From DAOMFM01 sp035429825 (GTDB lineage: Bacteria > Acidobacteriota > Blastocatellia > UBA7656 > JADIYM01): a stretch of 60,487 nucleotides of DNA. Both the position numbers and the translations under genes were made by a program. The notes beneath the pieces were generated by a model that saw only the letters and a program-made list of their open reading frames with translations, did not search any database and was not told where the DNA came from. The stretch spans positions 1-60,487 of the forward strand of contig JBGAKX010000011.1 in assembly GCA_044224215.1 (NCBI GenBank), given 5' to 3'. Each line of letters begins with the position of its first letter. Positions within the stretch are counted from its first letter, which is position 1. Positions 32,336-40,608 of this stretch are shown in pieces.

Positions 32336-32486
32336 ACCCGCCACCTACCGGTGGCGGTTCTGGGCCTAAGCCTGCGTGTGGGCACACTGCGCCGCCCTTG
32401 ATTGGCGACAAGACGGTCCGAGAGTCCCGCCGCAGTATGACGGTCTGAGAGTCTCGCCACAGTACCGCCACCGGTAGGTGGCGGGT
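32336..32486. repeat. Non-coding element with 23-base inverted repeats and a 27-base tandem
   Basis: A perfect 23-base inverted repeat (32336-32358 and 32464-32486) flanks 105 bases. Each arm can itself fold as CCGCCACC-TACC-GGTGGCGG. Inside, a 27-base unit starting GACGGTC is repeated in tandem (32412-32438, 32439-32465) with four differences, all transitions. No open frame crosses it. The layout suggests a mobile palindromic element or a MITE remnant. The rest of the 287-base gap shows nothing clear. Confidence 0.7.
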
Positions 32487-32590
32487 ACCGACGCCTGTTG
32501 TCCACTCACAACATCGAGCCCACCTGGAATAGAATGCGTCACCTGCGGAATGAAGTGTAGGATCGATCAGGGTTCCAATGCGGAGGGTGT

Positions 32591-34597
32591 GTGAATTGCA
32601 GACGCGTCGTGGTTCTTGCTTGCGCTGTCGTGATGGTTCTTGTGACGTCGGCAACGACTCCTGCGTCTCGTATTCAGCAGGAGGCTGAGCCCATGAGCCA
32701 GACGGCCACGGTCAACGCACCCGACTTTCCCGCCGGGCTCGAGTGGCTCAACACCGAGCGCCCGCTCAAGCTTGCGGACCTGCGCGGCAAGGTCGTTCTG
32801 CTCGACTTCTGGACCTATTGCTGCATTAACTGCATGCACGTCATTCCGGACCTCAAGCGACTCGAGGCCCAGTACGGCGACGCGCTCGTCGTGATCGGCG
32901 TGCATTCCGCCAAGTTCACGACCGAACAGCAGACCGACAACATCAGGCAGGCGATCCTGCGGTACGGCCTCGAGCACCCGGTCATCAACGACAGCGAATT
33001 CCGCGTCTGGAACGAGTACACGGTGCGCGCGTGGCCGACGCTTGTGCTGATCGACTCGCGCGGCAAGATCCGCGCTGAGGTGTCCGGCGAAGGCGCGTAC
33101 GACAATTTTGCCGGCCCGATCGCCGACCTCATCGCGGAGGCCAAGGCCAACGGCACGCTGAACCTCACACCGATTCCTAAGAAGCTCGAGCGCGACACGG
33201 CGCCCAGTGGTCTCCTGTCGTTTCCCGGCAAGGTCCTTGCGGATCCGAAATCGGACCGCCTGTTCATCGCCGACTCGAGCCACGACCGCATCGTCGTCGC
33301 GCGCAGGACGGACGGTTCGGTCGTCGAGGTCATCGGCTCGGGCCAGTCGGGAACGAAAGACGGCGCGTTCGAATCCGCGTGTTTCTACCGGCCCCAGGGC
33401 ATGGCGCTCGACGGCGACTGGCTCTACATCGCGGATACCGAAAACCATACGATCCGCCGCGCCAATCTCAAGACGCGAACGGTCGAGACGGTTGCCGGAA
33501 ACGGGACGCAGGCGCGCACGTTCAATGTTGGCGGCGTCGGCATCGCCGTTCCGTTGAATTCGCCATGGGACCTCGCGATCAACAACGGGTCGCTGTTCAT
33601 CGCGATGGCAGGGTCGCACCAGATCTGGAAGATGGACCTTGCGACGCTGCGCATCGATCCGTACGCCGGGACGGCCGCCGAGAACCGGGTCGACGGTCCG
33701 CTGAACCGGTCAGCCCTGGCGCAGCCGTCGGGCATCGCGAGTGACGGCACGCGGCTGTACGTCGCCGACAGCGAGGTCAGCTCGATCCGGACGGTCGATC
33801 TCGACCCGTCCGGCAGGGTCGGGACCGTCGTGGGCGAAGCGCTGTTCGAATTCGGTGACATCGACGGAACGGGTGACGTCGTGCGACTGCAGCATCCGCT
33901 TGGCGTCGCGTTCGGCGACGGATCGCTGTTCGTCGCGGACACTTACAACAACAAGATCAAGCGGATCGATCCGGCGCAGCGTTCGTCGGCGACGTTTGCC
34001 GGAACCGGCCGCGGCGGTTTTGCCGACGGCGCCGGAAACTCGGCCCAGTTCGACGAACCCGGTGGACTGTCGATCGCAGACGGCAAGATCTACGTCGCCG
34101 ATACGAACAACCACGCAGTCCGGGTCGTGGACATCAAGACACGGCAGGTCGACACGCTCTCGCTGAAACACATCGCGCAGCTCGCAAAACCCGCGGCCGC
34201 CGGGGCTCCGTTCCACGGACAGATCGTCGACCTCGCCGCGCAGCAGATTGCGCCCGGCGACGCGTCCGTTCTGCTCGACGTGACGATTCCGCGCCGGTTC
34301 AAGCTGAACACGGAAGCGCCATTCTTTGCCGGCATCAACGTCGGCGATGCGCGCGTCGTCGTCGTGCCGCAGTCGTCGGCGGGCGTGACGACGACGTCGC
34401 CGGTGTTTCCGCTGAAGCTGCCGTTCGAGGCGCACCAGGGCAAGACCGACCTGATGGTGGACGCGGCGATCTACTACTGCGAGACCGGCAAAGAGAGCCT
34501 GTGCTACGTCAAGCAGATCCGTTTCAGGATTCCGTTGACGGTGCAGACAGGTGGGGGCAGGGATGTGCGCATTCTGTACGAGCTGTCCGTCAAGTAA
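32591..34597 (+). CDS. Secreted thioredoxin-fold/NHL-repeat protein (NHLRC2-like)
   Basis: 668 residues with an N-terminal signal or anchor (about 1-25). Domains: thioredoxin-like (about 45-185) with an extended active site CCINC at 77-81, six-bladed NHL beta-propeller (about 200-520; repeated PxGxAxD...LYVADTxNxxIRxV), and a C-terminal beta domain. The order and CCINC centre match animal NHLRC2 and its bacterial relatives, whose reaction is not established; a periplasmic redox role is likely. GTG 32591 lies 4 bases after GGAGG. It is probably a single-gene unit or co-transcribed with the AraC gene 27 bases later. Confidence 0.88.
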   Translation: MNCRRVVVLACAVVMVLVTSATTPASRIQQEAEPMSQTATVNAPDFPAGLEWLNTERPLKLADLRGKVVLLDFWTYCCINCMHVIPDLKRLEAQYGDALVVIGVHSAKFTTEQQTDNIRQAILRYGLEHPVINDSEFRVWNEYTVRAWPTLVLIDSRGKIRAEVSGEGAYDNFAGPIADLIAEAKANGTLNLTPIPKKLERDTAPSGLLSFPGKVLADPKSDRLFIADSSHDRIVVARRTDGSVVEVIGSGQSGTKDGAFESACFYRPQGMALDGDWLYIADTENHTIRRANLKTRTVETVAGNGTQARTFNVGGVGIAVPLNSPWDLAINNGSLFIAMAGSHQIWKMDLATLRIDPYAGTAAENRVDGPLNRSALAQPSGIASDGTRLYVADSEVSSIRTVDLDPSGRVGTVVGEALFEFGDIDGTGDVVRLQHPLGVAFGDGSLFVADTYNNKIKRIDPAQRSSATFAGTGRGGFADGAGNSAQFDEPGGLSIADGKIYVADTNNHAVRVVDIKTRQVDTLSLKHIAQLAKPAAAGAPFHGQIVDLAAQQIAPGDASVLLDVTIPRRFKLNTEAPFFAGINVGDARVVVVPQSSAGVTTTSPVFPLKLPFEAHQGKTDLMVDAAIYYCETGKESLCYVKQIRFRIPLTVQTGGGRDVRILYELSVK

Positions 34598-34624
34598 GAG
34601 AGCAACGCACGCCGGAGCCCGCGC

Positions 34625-35467
34625 GTGACCAGAGGCGAGCAGATCGCCGGAACGCGCGTCGTCGTCCGCCCCGGCTACCACGTCGAGTTGACGCGCGGGC
34701 CGCGCGATCGATACGAGGCGTCAGGCGTGATCGACCTGACCGTGGCCATCGCGATCGACGGCCGGTACGTCGTGCGCATCGACGGTGAGCGGCACGAGGT
34801 GCAGAGCCCCGCGATCGCGATCGTATCGCCTGGCGCATCGCTCGAGATCGACGGCGCGGACGGCGGCGAACTGCTGGTTGTCACGCTGAAGGCGACGCTC
34901 TTGATCGAGTGTGCGGCGAGGCTCGGATCGGAGGAGCGCGGCAACGTCGTGTTTGCGGATCGTGTCGCCCGACTCGCCGGTGCGCTCGAGTTGTCTGCGC
35001 GTCGCGTGGCGCTTGCGGTTGCCGAGGCGGCGCCAGGCAGAGAGGCGGCGTTCGACCTTGCCGTTCACGGGCTGGGCACCGACTTCGTGGACGCGTTCGG
35101 CCGAATGGAGCGATCGCCGCGGCTCGAGACGTCGCGCGCCGGCCTGGTGGATCGGCGTTTGCGCCGGTCGATCGAATTCATGCACGACAACTTTGACCGG
35201 GACATCCCGCTCGGCGAGATCGCGGCGGCGGCGTTTCTCAGCGAATTTCATTTCGCGCGGCTGTTCAAGCGCATCACCGGCCAGACGCCGCACGCGTATC
35301 TCGCGAGCCTGCGAATCGAGAAGGCAAAGGAGATGCTGGCCGACACCGATCTGTCGATCGGCGAGGTCGGCGCCCGCGTCGGATACCAGAGCGCCAGCCA
35401 CTTCGGAAAGGTTTTCCGCCAGGCGACGGGCATCACGCCGACGGCGTTTCGAGACGCCGTCGTGTGA
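34625..35467 (+). CDS. AraC-family transcriptional regulator
   Basis: 280 residues. The C-terminal 100 residues hold the double helix-turn-helix: LRRSIEFMHDNFDRDIPLGEIAAAAFLSEFHFARLFK in pieces, ITGQTPHAYLASLRIEKAKEML and the second helix pair VGARVGYQSASHFGKVFRQATGITP. The N-terminal part is cupin-like (YVVRIDGERHEVQSPAIAIVSPGA) and likely senses a small molecule. GTG 34625 has GGAG 7 bases upstream. It converges on the M1 peptidase gene. The regulon is unknown. Confidence 0.92.
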   Translation: MTRGEQIAGTRVVVRPGYHVELTRGPRDRYEASGVIDLTVAIAIDGRYVVRIDGERHEVQSPAIAIVSPGASLEIDGADGGELLVVTLKATLLIECAARLGSEERGNVVFADRVARLAGALELSARRVALAVAEAAPGREAAFDLAVHGLGTDFVDAFGRMERSPRLETSRAGLVDRRLRRSIEFMHDNFDRDIPLGEIAAAAFLSEFHFARLFKRITGQTPHAYLASLRIEKAKEMLADTDLSIGEVGARVGYQSASHFGKVFRQATGITPTAFRDAVV

Positions 35468-35481
35468 CGCAGGACGAGCCC

Positions 35482-37500
35482 TTACCGCGTGAACGTGAAC
35501 GGTGCCGAACGCAGACCGCTGGCGACGTTGACGACGGTCACCTGGACGGGAACGCCCGGTTTGACGATGTCCTTGCCAAGCTTCTTCTGCTTGCCCACGA
35601 GAACCGTCGTCGAGCCGTCGGGGTTCTGGTCGCGCTTGGGATACTTCGTGCGCGTCAGCTCGACGCCGTTGACCTCGACTCGCGAATCGCCGACCACAAA
35701 CGTCTGTCCCGTGATCTCGAGACCGGCTGAACTGTTCCCGCCGCCGATGTAACGCACGGCCGTGATGACGGGCGCCGCCGTGGAGTCGCCGCACACATTC
35801 GGTTGTGCAGGCACCGTTGCATTTGACGTGTCCACCGGTCCGAGAACGCGATTGTCCGGATCCACCACGATCGAACGCGGCTCGAACGGAACGCAGATGC
35901 TGACGATCGTGTTCGACGAAGTCACCTCAACGCGCTCGCGGTATCGCGTGCCGTTCGCCGACACTGCCTCGATCTCCAGCGGTATCGTGTAGGTGGTAGA
36001 GCCGGACTGTTTCTGGCGTATCCGGACGTCGGCCTGGAACGTGCCACCGGGAACGGCGTGCGAGCTCCACGACGTCTCGTACTGGGGATATCCGGCGGTG
36101 TAGACCCACTGCTCAAAGAACGCCGAAAGATCCTGGCCGGATGCGGCCTCCATCGCGGCCCGGAAGTCCGACGTCGTGGCATTGCCCTGCGCGTGCGCAT
36201 TCAGGTAGTCGCGCATGCCCGCAAAGAACGCCTCGTCGCCGATCTGGTACCTGAGCATCGCCACGACCCATCCGCCCTTCTGGTAGATCGTCGTGCCGAA
36301 CAGACGTTCACGCGGCGGATTGTAGAGCGCGTACGACGCGACGTTGTTCTCGTAGTCCTCCCAGTAGGACTCGCGACTCGCCATCAGCTGCGGAAGAAAC
36401 GCGGGGTCCGCGTGCTCGGTCCACAGATACTCCATCCACGAGGCAAAGCCCTCGTTAAGCCAGATCTCCTCCCATTCGGCCGGCGACACGAGATCGCCGA
36501 ACCACTGGTGGCCGAGCTCGTGCGCGACGACGCGGTCGTACCGGTTGTCGCCCGTCACGAGCGGCGACCCGTAGCTGGTACACGACTGATGCTCCATCGC
36601 GCCGCCGAAGTTCTCGAACAGCGCGTGGCCGTACTTGTCGAATGGATACTGGACGCCAAGCGAATCCTCGAATGTCTGGATCATCTCGGGCGTCCGCGAA
36701 AAGTCGCGGCGGGCCGAGTTCTCGACCTCGGGATAGACGAAATGCTGAACGGGGAGGTCGCCGAGCGCATCGTCGATGATTGCGTAGTTGCTGATCGCAA
36801 AGTCGATCAGGTACGTCGCGATCTGGTGCGACTCGAGCCAATGATAGGTCGTCGTACTGCCAGCCGACGTTGTCTCGACGAGGCGTCCGTTCGAAGCGAC
36901 GACATAGCCAGTGGGAACGGTGATGAAACCCTCGTACTGCGCCTTGTCCGACGGGCGGTCCTTGCACGGATACCAGAGCCGTGCGCCTTCGGGCTCGGCG
37001 AACGTCGCGGCGCCGCGCGAATTGAACCCGAAGCCGAGGCCCTCGTCGTCGATGAGCGGGCGGCCCGAGAATGTCACCTCGATGGCGAATGTGGCTCCAG
37101 CGGCGTATGAATTCGGCAGCGCGATTGAGAGTGTCTGCGCGCCGTTCGTTCGACTGAACGTGGCTGGAGCGCCGTCGACGGTGACGCTCGAAATCGTGAA
37201 CCCGATGAAGTCGAGATTGACGGATGACAGCGACGCGACGGTCGACGCGGCGTCGATCGTGACATCGGCGGCGATTGTCTTGTCGTTGAAGTTGACGTTG
37301 TAGCGCAGCGTGTACTTGCGTATGTCGAAGCCCGACGTGTCGGGCTCGGTCTGCAGTTTTGCGAGTCGGCTCATTGGCCGGGATTCGGCGCGTTGAATCG
37401 CTCGAATGACGTCGAGATCGTGATCGCGCTCGGGGTTCTGGGCCGATGCGACCGGCGCGAGAAGCAGTCCGACGACGAGTGCAATGAAGAACTTGCGCAT
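35482..37500 (-). CDS. Secreted M1 family aminopeptidase
   Basis: 672 residues. Signal peptide (1-20, ending APVASA). Seen: substrate N-terminus-binding motif GAMEH (300-304, in place of GAMEN), zinc site HELGH at 327-331 with the distal Glu at 350 (WLNEGFASW), and a C-terminal IPT/Ig-like domain (about 560-672) instead of the ERAP-like helical domain. It should remove N-terminal residues from peptides outside the cytoplasm. No Shine-Dalgarno precedes ATG; a TAGAAT box ends 6 bases upstream, suggesting a leaderless mRNA. Confidence 0.93.
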   Translation of the reverse strand: MRKFFIALVVGLLLAPVASAQNPERDHDLDVIRAIQRAESRPMSRLAKLQTEPDTSGFDIRKYTLRYNVNFNDKTIAADVTIDAASTVASLSSVNLDFIGFTISSVTVDGAPATFSRTNGAQTLSIALPNSYAAGATFAIEVTFSGRPLIDDEGLGFGFNSRGAATFAEPEGARLWYPCKDRPSDKAQYEGFITVPTGYVVASNGRLVETTSAGSTTTYHWLESHQIATYLIDFAISNYAIIDDALGDLPVQHFVYPEVENSARRDFSRTPEMIQTFEDSLGVQYPFDKYGHALFENFGGAMEHQSCTSYGSPLVTGDNRYDRVVAHELGHQWFGDLVSPAEWEEIWLNEGFASWMEYLWTEHADPAFLPQLMASRESYWEDYENNVASYALYNPPRERLFGTTIYQKGGWVVAMLRYQIGDEAFFAGMRDYLNAHAQGNATTSDFRAAMEAASGQDLSAFFEQWVYTAGYPQYETSWSSHAVPGGTFQADVRIRQKQSGSTTYTIPLEIEAVSANGTRYRERVEVTSSNTIVSICVPFEPRSIVVDPDNRVLGPVDTSNATVPAQPNVCGDSTAAPVITAVRYIGGGNSSAGLEITGQTFVVGDSRVEVNGVELTRTKYPKRDQNPDGSTTVLVGKQKKLGKDIVKPGVPVQVTVVNVASGLRSAPFTFTR

Positions 37501-37506
37501 CGACTC

Positions 37507-37536
37507 ATTCTAGCTTTGCTCGTTCGCATTGAGCAA
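37507..37536 (-). promoter_or_regulatory. Promoter for the M1 peptidase, possibly leaderless
   Basis: On the minus strand TTGCTC (37536-37531), an 18-base spacer and TAGAAT (37512-37507). The -10 box ends 6 bases before the ATG, so transcription would begin at or near the start codon. Confidence 0.5.
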
Positions 37537-37558
37537 CGCAACATTCAAATCAGACCTC

Positions 37559-37640
37559 TCGCAAAGAACGCAAAGGCGCAGAGACGCGAAGAACTCCATG
37601 GATTGACTTTGCGGCTCTGCGTCTTCGCGTTCTCTGCGCG
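37559..37640. repeat. Dispersed palindrome of the GCAAAGGCGCAGAG type, copy 1
   Basis: GCGCAGAGACGCGAAGA (37576-37592) is complementary to 37622-37639 apart from one extra T, forming a long hairpin. The text GCAAAGGCGCAGAG is close to a repeat found between genes in many bacteria, and a diverged relative lies at 44757-44838. It sits between the divergent M1 peptidase and inositol-phosphate synthase genes; the rest of that 255-base gap holds the M1 promoter and no gene. Confidence 0.55.
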
Positions 37641-37755
37641 CGGGTCGATCCCACCCCGAATCGCAAGATCCCGCGCAGATCGAGCAAGATCGCACCAACT
37701 CCGCCTGTCATACTGAAGGTCCTCTCGCAGCAACGACCAAAGGAGCAGTTCAACA

Positions 37756-39084
37756 ATGGCAGAGAACACGGGAATGAATGTCGCGCCGGCAAATGGAAAG
37801 CTCGGCGTGTTGCTGGTAGGTCTGGGTGCTGTGAGCACGACCTTTATCGCAGGCGTCGAGGCGATCCGGCGCGGCCTGGCGAAGCCGATCGGTTCGCTGA
37901 CGCAGATGGGCACGATCCGGCTCGGAAAGCGGACAGAAGGCCGGTCGCCGATGATCAAGGACTTTGTGCCGCTCGCCGGAATTGACGACCTCGTCTTCGG
38001 CGCGTGGGACATCTTTGAGGAAGATGCGTACGAGGCAGCGCTGCATGCGGGCGTTCTCGAAAAGGAGCTCCTCGGCGAGGTCAAGGACTTCCTCCGGACC
38101 ATCAAGCCGATGAAGGCCGTCTTCAGCCAGGAGTACGTCAAGCGACTCAACGGCACGCACATCAAGACGGGCCCGAGCAAGATGGCGCTCGCCGAACAGC
38201 TCATCGAGGACATCAAGCGCTTCAAGGAGCAGAATGGCTGCGACCGGCTCGTCATGGTCTGGGCGGCGTCGACCGAGGTGTTCCGCGAGATTGACGAGTC
38301 CGCGCACGGTTCGCTCGAGTCGTTCGAGCAGGCGATGTGGGACAACAGCGACGCGATCCTGCCGTCGATGATCTATGCGTACGCCGCGATGAAGTGCGAC
38401 GTGCCGTTCGCGAACGGCGCGCCGAATCTGACGGTCGACATCCCGGCGCTGCGCGATCTTGCGAACCGCGCGAGCATCCCGGTCTGCGGCAAGGACTTCA
38501 AGACCGGCCAGACGTGGATGAAGACGATCATCGCGCCCGGGCTGAAGGCGCGCATGCTGGGGCTCGAAGGCTGGTATTCGACGAACATCCTCGGCAACCG
38601 CGACGGCGAAGTGCTCGACGATCCCGAGTCGTTCAAGACCAAGGAAGAGTCAAAGCTCTCGGTGCTCGAGCACATCCTGCAGCCCGAGATCTATCCGGAT
38701 CTCTACCAGGACTTTTCGCACGTCGTCCGGATCAACTACTACCCGCCGCGCGGCGACAACAAGGAAGGCTGGGACAACATCGACATCGTCGGCTGGCTCG
38801 GCTACCCGATGCAGATCAAGGTCAACTTCCTGTGCCGCGATTCGATCCTCGCTGCGCCGCTGGTGCTCGACCTTGCGCTCTTCCTCGATCTCGCGCATCG
38901 AGCCGGGATGAAGGGCGTGCAGGAGTGGCTCTCGTTCTACTTCAAGAGCCCGATGACGGCGCCGAACCTGTATCCCGAGCACGACCTTTTCATCCAGCTC
39001 GTCAAGCTCAAGAACACGCTCAGGCACATGATGGGTGAGGACCTGATCACGCACCTCGGGCTCGATTACTACGACAACGAGTAG
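37756..39084 (+). CDS. Inositol-3-phosphate synthase
   Basis: 442 residues. NAD-dependent isomerisation of glucose 6-phosphate to inositol 3-phosphate, the first step to inositol lipids or solutes. Seen: N-terminal NAD loop VLLVGLGAVSTTFIAGVEAI, MVWAASTEV, the central PNLTVDIPAL and GKDFKTGQTWMKTIIAPGLKAR active-site block (catalytic Lys), and GWLGYPMQIKVNFLCRDSILAAPLVLD in pieces. AGGAG is 10 bases before ATG. The protein is of the long bacterial/eukaryote-like type. It converges on the hydrolase gene with a 16-base overlap. Confidence 0.93.
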   Translation: MAENTGMNVAPANGKLGVLLVGLGAVSTTFIAGVEAIRRGLAKPIGSLTQMGTIRLGKRTEGRSPMIKDFVPLAGIDDLVFGAWDIFEEDAYEAALHAGVLEKELLGEVKDFLRTIKPMKAVFSQEYVKRLNGTHIKTGPSKMALAEQLIEDIKRFKEQNGCDRLVMVWAASTEVFREIDESAHGSLESFEQAMWDNSDAILPSMIYAYAAMKCDVPFANGAPNLTVDIPALRDLANRASIPVCGKDFKTGQTWMKTIIAPGLKARMLGLEGWYSTNILGNRDGEVLDDPESFKTKEESKLSVLEHILQPEIYPDLYQDFSHVVRINYYPPRGDNKEGWDNIDIVGWLGYPMQIKVNFLCRDSILAAPLVLDLALFLDLAHRAGMKGVQEWLSFYFKSPMTAPNLYPEHDLFIQLVKLKNTLRHMMGEDLITHLGLDYYDNE

Positions 39085-39776
39085 GCCTCGTCGAGCAGGT
39101 CGACCAGTGACACACCGGGCGTCAGGAGCGCCGCGTGGCCGGCTTTCGGCAGCACGCGGAGCCTGGCGCCCGGTATCCGTTCTGCGAGCATCCTCGACAT
39201 CGCTGGTGGAACGACACGGTCGCGTCCGGACGAGACGACCAGCGTTGGGACGGCGATCTCCCCGAGTCGTGAGCGCACGTCGTGCTGGGCGATGATCTCG
39301 ATCCGTTGCCGGTATGCGGCGTGCGGCTGCCGTTTCGCGGCGGAAAAGAACCGCAGCCGCGCCTCGCGCGGTATCCCCTCGAGTGTGAGCAGCGGCGTGT
39401 CGACCGCGACGCGGAGCGCATGGACGAGCGTCGACGATCCGAACGAGAGCCACCTGCCGAACGTGAGAAGGCCCCGGTTGTGGAACACTGGGAACGCGTT
39501 TACGAGGACGAGCCGCTCGATCCGTTCGGGATGCGACAACGCGAAATTCAGGGCAACCACGCCTCCGAACGACTCGGCGACAACGGTTGCGCGATCGGCG
39601 CCCGCATTGTCGAGCGCCGTGGCGACATCTGCGGACAGGTCGGAAACCCCGAACGGAGGCGCTGTGCGCCAGGGAACCTTGATGACCGTGTACCGGTCGC
39701 GAAGGGCCGGCTCCTGCATGAACAGCAGTTCGCCGGTTCCCTCGAGCCCGGGCAGATAGGCGATTGCAGGTTTCAC
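39069..39776 (-). CDS. Alpha/beta hydrolase
   Basis: 235 residues, cytosolic. Seen: YLPGLEGTGELL near the N-terminus, nucleophile elbow VAESFGGVVAL (Ser in ESFGG), acid in SSGRDRVVPP, and His in PKAGHAALLTPG, a complete Ser-Asp-His triad. The substrate cannot be told; esterase or lipase-like enzymes share this outline. The GTG start (39776) overlaps the pyrF stop (GTGA), so it is translationally coupled to pyrF. Confidence 0.85.
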   Translation of the reverse strand: MKPAIAYLPGLEGTGELLFMQEPALRDRYTVIKVPWRTAPPFGVSDLSADVATALDNAGADRATVVAESFGGVVALNFALSHPERIERLVLVNAFPVFHNRGLLTFGRWLSFGSSTLVHALRVAVDTPLLTLEGIPREARLRFFSAAKRQPHAAYRQRIEIIAQHDVRSRLGEIAVPTLVVSSGRDRVVPPAMSRMLAERIPGARLRVLPKAGHAALLTPGVSLVDLLDEAYSLS

Positions 39777-40516
39777 CCAGCCGCCGCGGTCGACTCCATC
39801 TCAGCGACGATCGCCTGGGCGGCGGCGGCCGGGTCGGCGGCGGCCGTGATCGGGCGGCCGACGACGATGTAATCCGCGCCGGCGGCAATCGCTCGCGCCG
39901 GAGTCATCACGCGCTTCTGATCGCCCGGATCCGCACCGGCGGGCCGGATGCCCGGCGTAAGTATCAGGAATCCGTCGCGGACGACTTCGCTGTGGATCAC
40001 GCGTATTTCCTGCGCGGACGCAACGACGCCATCGATTCCCGCTTCGCGCGCAAGGCGCGCGAGCCGGACGACCTGCGCGACGGCGCCACCCGGTACTCCG
40101 GCTTCTTCGAGACCGGCGTCGTCGAGACTGGTGAGCACCGTCACGGCGAGAATCGCGGGCCGGCGCGTGCGCGACATCTCGCAATAGTGGTTCACCGCGT
40201 CGACCGTTTCAGCGAGCATCTCGCGGCCGCCGGCCGCGTGCACGTTGAACATCGAGACGCCGAGCTTTGTGGCTTCGACCGAGGCCTTGGCGACGGTCGC
40301 AGGGATGTCGTGGTACTTGAGGTCGAGGAATACGCGTTCGCCGAGGTCCACCACCCTGCGCACAAGGTCGGGACCTTCAGCCGTGAACAGCTGTTTGCCG
40401 ATCTTGAACATGCCGACCTGGCCCTTCAGCGATTCGACAAGGTGGAGGGCCTTGTCGCCGGTCTCGACGTCGAGCGCGACCACGAGCTGATCGCGACGTG
40501 TAGGTGGTGTAGTCAT
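39773..40516 (-). CDS. pyrF: Orotidine 5'-phosphate decarboxylase
   Basis: 247 residues. Last step of UMP synthesis. Seen: LVVALDVETGDKALHLVESL, FKIGKQLFTAEGP, the catalytic VFLDLKYHDIPATVAKA, and ILTPGIRPAGADPGDQKRVMTP with GADYIVVGRPIT. ATG 40516 matches the family N-terminus; a TAAACT box ends 7 bases upstream and no Shine-Dalgarno is seen, so the mRNA may be leaderless. pyrD, pyrK and pyrG lie 4-8 kb away on the same strand but not in one operon. Confidence 0.95.
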   Translation of the reverse strand: MTTPPTRRDQLVVALDVETGDKALHLVESLKGQVGMFKIGKQLFTAEGPDLVRRVVDLGERVFLDLKYHDIPATVAKASVEATKLGVSMFNVHAAGGREMLAETVDAVNHYCEMSRTRRPAILAVTVLTSLDDAGLEEAGVPGGAVAQVVRLARLAREAGIDGVVASAQEIRVIHSEVVRDGFLILTPGIRPAGADPGDQKRVMTPARAIAAGADYIVVGRPITAAADPAAAAQAIVAEMESTAAAG

Positions 40517-40608
40517 CTGAGGCAGTTTACCAGAGAGGCACCTCTCGAGCTGCGGCTGATGAAAGCTTGCGGTGGACACATACCGGAAGGACCTGGAATC
40601 ACTCCGCG

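Noticed and set aside
32336..32486. Insertion-sequence ends flanking a transposase
   Set aside because: Only 105 bases lie between the inverted repeats and no transposase frame is present.
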